DNA from: an uncultured Prevotella sp.
GTDB lineage: Bacteria > Bacteroidota > Bacteroidia > Bacteroidales > Bacteroidaceae
DNA length: 23,379 nucleotides
NCBI GenBank assembly: GCA_937916405.1
Contig: CALFUF010000034.1
Location: 1-23,379 of the forward strand
Direction of reading: 5' to 3'
Part shown: in pieces, positions 6,785-12,261 of the stretch
Layout: each line of letters begins with the position of its first letter
How positions within the stretch are numbered: position 1 is the first letter of the stretch
Notes under the pieces: model-generated
Told to the model about the DNA's origin: nothing
Database searches by the model: none
Seen by the model: the letters and a program-made list of their open reading frames with translations, nothing else
Translations under genes and position numbers: made by a program

Positions 6785-7867
6785 ATGAAAACAGAGTTAG
6801 TGCAAGCATTTACAGAGCAAGCAAAGCGTTTGTTTTCCTTGTGTGAAACCTATATAGATGGCACTTACAGCCCAGATGAGAAAGAGCCCCTGTTAGATGC
6901 TATAAAAAAGGGATTAGATGCCCTTGATGGTGTTGGTATGCAGGAGTTGTTTAATGAGATAACGGCAACCCTTAATGAGCCAATGAGCGACAGCCAGAGG
7001 GAAAGGTATTGTTTTTCACTGATTACACCCTTTGAGGCTTGCAGCAACGCTTTATATCCCAAAGTGCTGATAAGTAAGAGCCAGGAAAGCATAGACAAAT
7101 TGCAAGGGCTTGATGGTGCAGACAAGTTAATAAGCATCTTTGAGAACCAGATAATTGATGCCAAAGAGAGAGCCAACAAATACTTTGGTTTGGGCTTTGA
7201 TGCTGATGGCATAGAAACAGGCGATGAGGCTAAAAGCATCTTCTTTGAATTAGCCCATATTATTGTATGGTATGGCAATATGCTTGATGCAGCCTTTGTG
7301 ATGTATGGTTTGGATCTAAAGCGATTGCAAAAGAGGTGTGGGGTTTACATTAAGCAGTTTGTTGGAGGCTCTATAGAGTTGGATAAGAGAGCAATGCAGA
7401 TTAGTGGATATGTGGGCAGCATAACTTTGGCAAAGGAGTATTTGCAGGCTCTACAGCCAACAGAAAAAGATGAGGCTAAAGAGCCTCAACAGGGGGAACA
7501 GAGACCACAGGAACAACCCAAGGACATACCAACACTTATGCACATAGACAGGGAGAGGTTAGTTTTTGGCAGTGCTATAGAGAAAGGCTTTATGTATGAG
7601 AATAATGGCAAATATCATTGGAACATGGCAAAGAACCTGTTAGCCTATATGTGTGGCAAATTGTATTGTGGTGATAGAGTGATGGAAGATAAAAATACCT
7701 ACAACTTAAAACTAAAGAAAACAGGCAGAAGATTACAGGCAAATGCCTTAAAAGAACTCTTTGAAGGATTTGATGTGGCAAATAATAGAAATGCTATGAA
7801 TGAACCGCCAACAGGGTATGAACAGATAGACGCTTTGTTTGAAGAGCAAACAGGGGGTAAGCAGTAG
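6785..7867 (+). CDS. Unrecognised 360-residue element protein
   Basis: A soluble, acidic protein with no signal peptide, membrane segment, Walker motif or nuclease signature that I can see. The first 220 residues look mainly helical. A Lys/Glu/Gln-rich linker (about 223-245, EPQQGEQRPQEQPKD) separates them from a compact basic C-terminal part (about 246-345) containing GKYHWNMAKNLLAYMCGKLY and LKLKKTGRRLQANALKELF. That part looks like a small nucleic-acid- or protein-binding domain. It lies between the int module and the HTH-Rep module, a slot often used for cargo or regulators. Intact by length and codon use. I cannot assign a function. Confidence 0.7.
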   Translation: MKTELVQAFTEQAKRLFSLCETYIDGTYSPDEKEPLLDAIKKGLDALDGVGMQELFNEITATLNEPMSDSQRERYCFSLITPFEACSNALYPKVLISKSQESIDKLQGLDGADKLISIFENQIIDAKERANKYFGLGFDADGIETGDEAKSIFFELAHIIVWYGNMLDAAFVMYGLDLKRLQKRCGVYIKQFVGGSIELDKRAMQISGYVGSITLAKEYLQALQPTEKDEAKEPQQGEQRPQEQPKDIPTLMHIDRERLVFGSAIEKGFMYENNGKYHWNMAKNLLAYMCGKLYCGDRVMEDKNTYNLKLKKTGRRLQANALKELFEGFDVANNRNAMNEPPTGYEQIDALFEEQTGGKQ

Positions 7868-7895
7868 TGTTTACCCCTTTTCTTTTGGTTAATGT

Positions 7896-7943
7896 TTAAG
7901 GCAGATTAAGGAAAGGTTAAGGCAAATTATATCTTCATTAAGG
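7896..7943. repeat. Four helically phased TTAAGG hexamers
   Basis: TTAAGG occurs at 7896-7901, 7906-7911, 7917-7922 and 7938-7943. The start-to-start steps are 10, 11 and 21 bp, so all copies lie on one face of the helix. They end 25 bp before the -33 box of the promoter at 7968-7999. Binding sites for an element regulator or replication iterons are both possible. Confidence 0.55.
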
Positions 7944-7967
7944 ATATGAGGCTTTTGTTTTCTAATG

Positions 7968-7999
7968 TTTGTAACCCTTGCTTTTTTCCTCTAATTTTG
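7968..7999 (+). promoter_or_regulatory. Promoter of the HTH-Rep gene block
   Basis: TTTG (7968-7971), a 20-bp spacer and TAATTTTG (7992-7999) match the Bacteroidales consensus. A start near 8006 gives a leader of about 110 nt before the chosen ATG at 8118, containing the inverted repeat at 8027-8078. Confidence 0.7.
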
Positions 8000-8026
8000 C
8001 ACCTGTTTTCAAGAAAGTGGGATGGA

Positions 8027-8078
8027 TAGCAAGCCCCACCAGACTGGGAGCAGGGCAAATAGGGGGGTGGACTTGCTA
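8027..8078. repeat. Long-stem inverted repeat in the leader of the HTH-Rep block
   Basis: TAGCAAG (8027-8033) pairs with CTTGCTA (8072-8078). A 2x1 internal loop then leads to CCACC (8036-8040) paired with GGTGG (8066-8070), around a loop of about 25 nt. It could be an RNA control structure or a transfer/replication origin hairpin. Inverted repeats with GCAAG/CTTGC arms near Bacteroidales mobilization genes are what I recall, but I could not verify this. Confidence 0.55.
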
Positions 8079-8117
8079 ACTAACCCCGACAGCCAAAACC
8101 CTCTAAAAAATAAGAAT

Positions 8118-8408
8118 ATGGCAGAGGATTTGCAAAAGGTGGCCGACCTGATAACGGCAAGCATCATTGGCACACAAAAAGAGGTGCTTACAAGTGATGA
8201 GTGTGCCAAGTATCTTGGAGTGAGTATGAGTTGCTTGTATAAGTGGACTATGACCCGACAGATACCCCACTACAAAAGCCCTACAGGGAAGATGTGTTTT
8301 TTCAATAGGAAGGAAATTGAAGATTGGATGCAGACTAACAGGGTGGCTACAGATGAAGAGTTAGAACGGCAAGCCCAAAAACTAAACAAGAAAGGAAACA
8401 AGAAATGA
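8118..8408 (+). CDS. HTH_17-type DNA-binding protein
   Basis: A 96-residue protein with a well-formed excisionase/MerR-like helix-turn-helix, LTSDECAKYLGVSMSCLYKW, a wing region (IPHYKSPTGKMCFFNRKEIE) and DWMQTNRV. A basic tail (KLNKKGNKK) follows. The ATG at 8118 is preferred. An in-frame ATG at 8022 would translate the inverted repeat into a 32-residue prefix of unlikely composition and leave only about 15 nt of leader. The stop overlaps the next start (ATGA), so the two are translationally coupled. It probably regulates replication or excision. Confidence 0.8.
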   Translation: MAEDLQKVADLITASIIGTQKEVLTSDECAKYLGVSMSCLYKWTMTRQIPHYKSPTGKMCFFNRKEIEDWMQTNRVATDEELERQAQKLNKKGNKK

Positions 8409-8926
8409 ATACACCAAGAATTAAGTATTATGCTCGCCTGGACTATTGCCAGAGTAGCGGTGAAACGCCAAAGTACACCATAACAGCAGAATGTGGCTTT
8501 ATGCCAGAAATGGAGCAGTTAAGAGGCAAGGATGGTAAAGTGTCGATGTACTTTAGAAAGAAGATAAAGGACGATAAAAGCAGTACACCTCCCATGATGC
8601 TGCAGGCCAAAAACAGCCTCAACTTTACTGGACTAAAAGATTATTGGCTCGACGGCAAGATGAGCGGCTATTGCTTTGGCTATCCCGACCCAAGACCGAC
8701 TTACAGCAGCAAAAATAAGCCAAACCCTCTTTTCCCCTGTAAGGATGATGGATTTTTGTTTGTGGTACATGATAGTGATACACAAGCCCAGATAAAACCA
8801 AAGGCATTTGAATTGATTGTGATTGAGGGCGGCAAATTGATGATTAGTGCATATTGTAAGCAGTTAGTGATGGGTGGCTTTGATGAGGCTCTAAAGCAGT
8901 TAAGAGAACAATCCAACCTCTTATAA
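8405..8926 (+). CDS. Unrecognised 173-residue protein between the HTH and Rep genes
   Basis: Begins MNTPRIKYYARLDYCQSSGE. Aromatic- and lysine-rich beta-type sequence continues, including a Pro/Ser/Asn stretch (YPDPRPTYSSKNKPNPLFP) and a hydrophobic segment (GFLFVVHD, FELIVIEGGKLMISAYC) too short and charged to be a membrane helix. No signal peptide or known motif. The 4-bp overlap with the HTH gene and position just ahead of rep suggest a replication accessory role such as ssDNA binding. That is inference from position only. Confidence 0.65.
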   Translation: MNTPRIKYYARLDYCQSSGETPKYTITAECGFMPEMEQLRGKDGKVSMYFRKKIKDDKSSTPPMMLQAKNSLNFTGLKDYWLDGKMSGYCFGYPDPRPTYSSKNKPNPLFPCKDDGFLFVVHDSDTQAQIKPKAFELIVIEGGKLMISAYCKQLVMGGFDEALKQLREQSNLL

Positions 8927-8968
8927 AAAGGGTGTATTTGTTTACAAATTCTGTAACAGGAATGTATG
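8915..8968 (+). repeat. Leader repeat copy 1 (upstream of rep)
   Basis: The stretch from AACCTCTTATAAAAAGGGTG through TTTGTTTAC to the ATG resembles 9921-9976 over about 50 bp, with a few substitutions and small indels. It overlaps the end of the preceding gene and covers the whole space before rep. Confidence 0.65.
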
Positions 8969-9922
8969 AGTATGTTTGATAAAGTTAAGTTGTGGATTAG
9001 TAGGGTTGATGTGGGGGATGCTTACCCCCATATCTCAACCTATCTCGATGAAGCCAGAGAACAAACCGACCTAAAGACAGGTGAGGTAAAGACCTTTGGC
9101 AGTCTGCAAGGACTAAAAATAAGTCTGTATGTTGGTGGAATTTCTATTGTGGGGAGCCTCCCTAAATATATGTATGGCAGTAACATATATCCACTTGATA
9201 GAGCATCTACAAAAGTAGCATTAAATAAGATTGGAGAGTCTTTGCACTTGTCTTTGGCTAACGCAAAGGTTACAGGCTTTGAGTTTGGTTGTTGTTTTAA
9301 TATGAGGCACAAGGTTAAAGAGTACCTTGATAGGTTAGGCAGTATGCCCAGACTACAGCGATACCGATTTAACCCAGAAACCCTCTACTACAAGCACAGG
9401 GGCAAAGAGCAACCAAAGACTTTCTGTTATTATGACAAGATAGCAGATGCCAAGACAAAGAAAATGGAGATACCCCAAGGCTTACAGGATGCCAATTTAT
9501 TGAGGTGTGAGATTAGACTGGACGGCAGACTACCCCACCAATTAGGAGTGCCAGAGGTAACAGCCTCAACACTAAGCGACCGCCAATTTTACAAGATGGT
9601 GATGCAGAGGTTTGTAGATACATACTTTACTATTTCCAAAATGAACCGATTAAAAGATAATGCAATGAGCGAGATTAAGACAGTTACAGATGGCTTTGAT
9701 TGTTTTGTAGGACGATTAATGAACCTTACAGGGCAAGGTCAGGAGCAAGTTAATGATTTTGTGGAAGAATTGAAGAGTGCAGGAGTTTTCAAGGACAGGA
9801 ATAGTTATATAAGACTTAAAGAGAGAATTGAAAAGGCTGCAAGCAAAACCAACTTGACTATTACAGATGAGTTAATCAAGGAACTCGACGATGAATTTCA
9901 AAATGTAGGTGCTTATGTGTAA
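8966..9922 (+). CDS. rep: Replication initiator of the filamentous-phage gpII/X (CRI) type
   Basis: A 318-residue protein, probably a rolling-circle initiator that nicks one strand of the excised circle. The opening MFDKVKLWISRVDV, the later VTGFEFGCCFNM strand, and KTFCYYDKIADAK with NLLRCEIRLDG in the second half follow the order seen in inovirus gpII and related Rep_CRI proteins. Tyr156-Asp-Lys158 aligns by eye with the Y-x-K active-site motif of f1 gpII; Tyr155 is adjacent. The C-terminal 100 residues are helical. A family match by motif only; other HUH plasmid Reps are the main alternative. Start 8966 or the Met at 8972 are both possible. Its leader is duplicated before the next gene. 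Confidence 0.7.
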   Translation: MSMFDKVKLWISRVDVGDAYPHISTYLDEAREQTDLKTGEVKTFGSLQGLKISLYVGGISIVGSLPKYMYGSNIYPLDRASTKVALNKIGESLHLSLANAKVTGFEFGCCFNMRHKVKEYLDRLGSMPRLQRYRFNPETLYYKHRGKEQPKTFCYYDKIADAKTKKMEIPQGLQDANLLRCEIRLDGRLPHQLGVPEVTASTLSDRQFYKMVMQRFVDTYFTISKMNRLKDNAMSEIKTVTDGFDCFVGRLMNLTGQGQEQVNDFVEELKSAGVFKDRNSYIRLKERIEKAASKTNLTITDELIKELDDEFQNVGAYV

Positions 9923-9976
9923 CCTCTTTATAATAAGGGGTGATTTGTTTACCAAAATTGTATCAGAATAGCAATG
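9921..9976 (+). repeat. Leader repeat copy 2 (downstream of rep)
   Basis: AACCTCTTTATAATAAGGGG, then TGATTTGTTTACCAAAATTG up to the ATG at 9974, parallels copy 1 (8915-8968). Shared parts are AACCTCTT, AAGGG-TG, ATTTGTTTAC and the CAG just before the start. Confidence 0.65.
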
Positions 9977-10276
9977 GAAAGAATAATTAAACAAACAGAG
10001 AATTACACCATTTTTGAAGATGTATTTGAGGGTGTAGTGCTGACTTTTAGGCGGTGGCACCATGTAGCAGAAGGGGCAGATATTTTGTTTACTGATGCCT
10101 TTGCAATGGCTTGTGGCTATGCCTCTAAAAATGATATGATAGCCTCAACTATTGGCGAGAATGGAAAGAAAGAGATTATTGCCAGATTTGGCTATTTGCC
10201 CCAATGGGTTAGATGGTATGATGATGGCAGTATCTATTTTGTGGGTGACACCTGTAAAGTGGTTGGTGAGGCTTAG
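9974..10276 (+). CDS. Unrecognised 100-residue element protein
   Basis: A small soluble protein with central TDAFAMACGYASKNDMIAST, which has the spacing of a DNA-binding helix pair as in KilA/Bro-type N-terminal domains. A Trp-rich end follows (YLPQWVRWYDDGSIYF). No known family recognised with confidence. It follows rep after 51 bp and shares rep's leader sequence, so it probably belongs to the replication/control block. Confidence 0.6.
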   Translation: MERIIKQTENYTIFEDVFEGVVLTFRRWHHVAEGADILFTDAFAMACGYASKNDMIASTIGENGKKEIIARFGYLPQWVRWYDDGSIYFVGDTCKVVGEA

Positions 10277-10304
10277 AGAATAAAACAACTAAAGATCAAT
10301 TATC

Positions 10305-10655
10305 ATGGTACTAAGAGAGAGAAAAATTAATTATAAAAGTGATGATGTAAAATTGTCTATTTCATTTGGTGTGCCAGATTGCCGGGCATTTATGAAAATG
10401 TATGCAGAAATGTTTGGTGATATTCAAATAACCAAAGACTATCCATGCAGTGAATATGATATAAGATATTGGTTGGAGCATGATGGCAGGGCTTTTCTTT
10501 CTATGCCTCTTAAATGGAGAAAAGAATTGAGTGGATGGTGCTTTGCTACAGCAGTAAGAAACAAATTGCTTATACCCACAGCAGCCGATGAAAATAGATA
10601 CTATCTTTCAGAATATTTGTTTTCAAAGAGAGGCAGACCCAAGAAAGAAGAGTGA
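10305..10655 (+). CDS. Unrecognised 116-residue protein with AT-hook-like tail
   Basis: The body is mixed alpha/beta with many aromatic residues (DYPCSEYDIRYWLEHDGRAF). The last residues, SKRGRPKKEE, contain the RGRPKK core of an AT-hook, a minor-groove DNA-binding motif. DNA binding is therefore plausible, perhaps at the AT-rich non-coding stretch that follows. It ends the first gene block of the element; no terminator directly follows. Confidence 0.6.
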   Translation: MVLRERKINYKSDDVKLSISFGVPDCRAFMKMYAEMFGDIQITKDYPCSEYDIRYWLEHDGRAFLSMPLKWRKELSGWCFATAVRNKLLIPTAADENRYYLSEYLFSKRGRPKKEE

Positions 10656-10756
10656 TTTTGTGCCTAAATCATGCTAAAAACAGGCTAAAGAGTGACTTGG
10701 CAGAGAGAAAGTTGATGAAACAAATAAGAAAAAGCCAAAATCAGAAAGAAAATAAG

Positions 10757-10764
10757 TAACTTTG
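10757..10764 (+). promoter_or_regulatory. -7 box ahead of the small RNA candidate
   Basis: TAACTTTG lies within AGTAACTTTGCACCC (10755-10769), a 15-base stretch identical to the integrase promoter region (5123-5137). No TTTG is found at the -33 distance, so it may be weak or need an activator. Confidence 0.5.
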
Positions 10765-10769
10765 CACCC

Positions 10770-10834
10770 GATAAGTACACAACTTATCTTTTGGTTTGAG
10801 GTGAGGTGTTGTGAAACACTTGCACCTCTTTTCT
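10770..10834 (+). ncRNA. Candidate antisense small RNA of the element
   Basis: A -7 box (10757-10764) would start a transcript near 10770. A terminator hairpin (GAGGTG 10798-10803 with CACCTC 10823-10828, inner GTGTT/AACAC capped by GTGA) followed by TTTTCTT would end it near 10834. There is no open frame inside. A first small hairpin ATAAGT/ACTTAT (10771-10787) precedes ACTTATCTTTTGGTTT (10782-10797). That stretch is the exact complement of the integrase leader at 5140-5155, and 11 of its bases also match the leader at 11077-11087. Pairing would sit just before both start codons. Expression is not shown. Confidence 0.45.
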
Positions 10835-10892
10835 TGATATTACATTATGAAACACAAAGATTGTTGTAGATGGTTAAAAGTTGTACATTGAT

Positions 10893-10926
10893 GTCACATT
10901 ATAGCAGACTATAGATATAATGTGAC
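10893..10926. repeat. Perfect 11-bp inverted repeat in the element's main intergenic region
   Basis: GTCACATTATA (10893-10903) and TATAATGTGAC (10916-10926) flank a 12-nt spacer. A smaller ATAG/CTAT pairing is nested inside, so alternative foldings exist. TTTT follows on the plus strand. It may be an operator, a weak terminator or a replication-origin hairpin. The rest of 10656-10950 holds the small RNA candidate and AT-rich DNA. Confidence 0.65.
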
Positions 10927-10954
10927 TTTTGGGGTTAATGGATGTGAAAACCGA

Positions 10955-10986
10955 TTTGCAAGGATGGAGGGGAAATGCTATCTTTG
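10955..10986 (+). promoter_or_regulatory. Promoter of the right-end two-gene block
   Basis: TTTG (10955-10958), 20 bp, TATCTTTG (10979-10986): the closest match to the consensus in the element. It gives a leader of about 98 nt before the ATG at 11091, containing a GGAAAT/ATTTCC hairpin and AAACCAAAAGA (11077-11087) just before the start. Confidence 0.75.
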
Positions 10987-11090
10987 CACCCAGAAAAAAA
11001 TCATTATCACTGATGGGAAATTGGCATTTCCTTTCTGTACAATGGCAATGCCCAAAGCCGTTAGAGGGCAAATAAAAAACCAAAAGAATT

Positions 11091-11237
11091 ATGAAAAGGT
11101 TTTTGAATGTTACCATTACTTATGGTGGGAGAAGAACTCTGTATGACATTATTTGTGAAGCATCTAAAGAAGATGCAGATTACATTGTAGAAAAGGTTAG
11201 TGAACTGATGGATGAAAAGTTTCCAGAGGACAATTAA
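11091..11237 (+). CDS. Unrecognised 48-residue protein
   Basis: ATG 11091 to TAA 11235-11237, starting MKRFLNVTITYGGRRTLYDI and ending in an acidic helix (KEDADYIVEKVSELMDEKF). A strand-strand-helix layout is likely. It is directly preceded by a strong promoter and leader and followed after 4 bp by the 185-residue gene, so the two form an operon. Composition and context make it a likely real gene despite its size. Function unknown; a small regulator or the first partner of a two-component cargo unit is conceivable. Confidence 0.65.
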   Translation: MKRFLNVTITYGGRRTLYDIICEASKEDADYIVEKVSELMDEKFPEDN

Positions 11238-11241
11238 AAAC

Positions 11242-11799
11242 ATGAAGATTATTATGAAAGAAAGTATTGAGTTTGCTATTGGAGAACTTCAGGCAATGTT
11301 GGATGATGGACTTACTCCAGATGAGCAGTTTAAGCATCTACAGGAGGCAGAGAATTTGTTGGGTGAGGCAGAAGAAGAATTGAAAAAGAGTGGCCAGATT
11401 AAATTAACAGAAAAAGCCAGAGCAGAAATGCTTTTTAAGTGCCAAAGTAAAGTTGCTTTTTCTCTTGTAGGGCAAGATGTAAGTTATGGCTACATTTCAG
11501 AAATGATTTGGCAGGGGTGTTTGTATCTTGTGGAAAAGATTGCAAGATGCCACTCCACAGAAACGGCAAGAAAAGAGTTTATCTACAAACAACTACACAG
11601 CGGGCTTTATTTGTGTTATTTGTTGATGGGTAAGAATGATGACCAGATCAAGCAGAGTATTGAGGTGTTTAACAATACTATCTTGAAGAATGGTGCCGCC
11701 CAAGAGAGTATAACAGATTACTTTACCCAAATGATGAAGAAAGATTTGTATTACCCTGAAGGCAATTTTAAGGATTGGCAGATGCCGACAGAGGACTAA
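11242..11799 (+). CDS. Unrecognised 185-residue helical protein at the element's right end
   Basis: ATG 11242 is preferred, 4 bp after the preceding stop; a start at 11212 would overlap that gene by 26 bp. The protein is almost wholly helical and acidic: a first helical hairpin (HLQEAENLLGEAEEELKKSG), a middle segment with several Cys and aromatic residues (IWQGCLYLVEKIARCHSTE) and YLLMGKNDDQIKQSIEVFNN. Repeats resembling TPR-like helix pairs are possible but not clear. A strong terminator follows at 11818. The gene occupies the cargo position next to attR. No function can be assigned. Confidence 0.7.
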   Translation: MKIIMKESIEFAIGELQAMLDDGLTPDEQFKHLQEAENLLGEAEEELKKSGQIKLTEKARAEMLFKCQSKVAFSLVGQDVSYGYISEMIWQGCLYLVEKIARCHSTETARKEFIYKQLHSGLYLCYLLMGKNDDQIKQSIEVFNNTILKNGAAQESITDYFTQMMKKDLYYPEGNFKDWQMPTED

Positions 11800-11817
11800 G
11801 TGTTATAAACCTATAGA

Positions 11818-11853
11818 AGAGTGAGAGATAATTATATCCCTCACTCTTTTTTT
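11818..11853 (+). terminator. Rho-independent terminator of the element's last operon
   Basis: AGAGTGAG (11818-11825) pairs with CTCACTCT (11840-11847), extended by an inner GATA/TATC, then a run of T. It lies 18 bp after the stop of the 185-residue gene. Confidence 0.85.
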
Positions 11854-11892
11854 CTTTTAGGGGTAAAAGATGAGGCTTATAGGTGGCAATAA

Positions 11893-11931
11893 TTGGCAAC
11901 CCTGTTAGAATTGGCAACCCTTTGGCAACCC
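11893..11931. repeat. Right integrase arm-type sites
   Basis: TTGGCAACCC at 11893-11902, 11911-11920 and 11922-11931, with a degenerate GTGGCAATAA just before. The last two plus the following AGA repeat the left pair (5090-5114), at 11-bp rather than 12-bp spacing. They lie about 95 bp inside attR. Confidence 0.75.
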
Positions 11932-11943
11932 AGAGAGGTGGTA

Positions 11944-11987
11944 GGTAAAAACAAAAGATGCCATAACTTGTTGTGTTACAGCATCTT
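11944..11987 (-). terminator. Element-supplied terminator downstream of tRNA-Leu
   Basis: On the minus strand AAGATGC (complement of 11981-11987) pairs with GCATCTT (complement of 11955-11961). An inner TAAC/GTTA forms after a 2x2 loop, and TTGTTTTTA follows. It begins about 40 bp past the tRNA 3' end and would replace the terminator left behind at 4904-4934. Confidence 0.6.
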
Positions 11988-12024
11988 GCTTTGCTTTTGA
12001 GACCGTCAGTTTTGTACTCAAAGA

Positions 12025-12037
12025 GTACCCAGACCCG
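12025..12037. repeat. attR core (right 13-bp repeat, tRNA 3' end)
   Basis: GTACCCAGACCCG identical to 4949-4961. It covers the last 12 bases of tRNA-Leu and one base beyond, so the tRNA stays intact after integration. Confidence 0.8.
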
Positions 12038-12107
12038 GGCTCGAACCGGGATGGGTTGCCCCACTGGTGTTTGAGACCAGCGCGTCTACCGATTCCGCCA
12101 TCTGGGC
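12026..12107 (-). tRNA. tRNA-Leu, anticodon CAA
   Basis: An 82-nt class II tRNA on the minus strand. The acceptor stem is GCCCAGA/TCTGGGT, with A as discriminator and no encoded CCA. The D-arm has GGCGGAATCGGTAGACGC. The anticodon stem CTGGT/ACCAG holds loop CTCAAAC, giving anticodon CAA (reads UUG). A short variable arm (GGGGCAACCC) is followed by T-arm CCGGGTTCGAGCCCGG-type pairing. Its 3' end is the integration target. The host tRNA function is restored because the element carries the same terminal bases. Confidence 0.95.
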
Positions 12108-12121
12108 TCAAATTGCGGCTG

Positions 12122-12154
12122 CAAAGATACAAAGAAAATTTGAAAATAAGACAA
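12122..12154 (-). promoter_or_regulatory. Promoter of tRNA-Leu
   Basis: On the minus strand TATCTTTG (12122-12129), with TTG (12152-12154) 22 bp upstream. The tRNA 5' end is 14 bp after the -7 box. Confidence 0.6.
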
Positions 12155-12200
12155 TGAATATTGAAAAATTTCTAAAAGTTGTCGTTTTTCTGATTATTTC

Positions 12201-12231
12201 TTGGTAGATAGTATGGTTTTTTGTATCTTCG
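12201..12231 (+). promoter_or_regulatory. Probable promoter of the guanylyltransferase gene
   Basis: TTGG (12201-12204), a 19-bp spacer, then TATCTTCG (12224-12231), one base off the TAnnTTTG consensus. The ATG is 30 bp later. Confidence 0.5.
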
Positions 12232-12261
12232 TAGCATAAAATCCTAACACTGTCTAATCTT

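Larger units (their letters stand above)
4949..12037. mobile_element. 7.1-kb integrated element in tRNA-Leu(CAA), with integrase and phage-type Rep
   Basis: The boundaries are the 13-bp direct repeats at 4949-4961 and 12025-12037; the right copy is the 3' end of an intact tRNA-Leu. Just inside each end are TTGGCAACCC repeats, as expected for integrase arm sites. All CDSs read left to right: integrase, HTH, unknown, HTH, unknown, Rep, three small unknowns and one 185-residue unknown. Base composition is visibly more AT-rich than the flanking chromosome. No conjugation gene, relaxase, packaging ATPase, coat or lysis gene was recognised. It could be a phage satellite, an integrated rolling-circle plasmid or a mobilizable element. 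Confidence 0.85.

Noticed and set aside
8022..8117. 32-codon N-terminal extension of the HTH protein from ATG 8022
   Set aside because: It would translate the inverted repeat at 8027-8078 into an unlikely sequence; the HTH domain is complete from 8118.
8966..9922. Reading the 318-residue protein as a conjugative relaxase (MobA type)
   Set aside because: I see no HxH metal-binding triad of Mob relaxases; the motif order fits gpII/CRI replication proteins better.
10922..11146. 74-codon plus-strand frame across the right-end promoter and leader
   Set aside because: It spans a consensus promoter, has poor composition and overlaps the better 48-residue gene in another frame.
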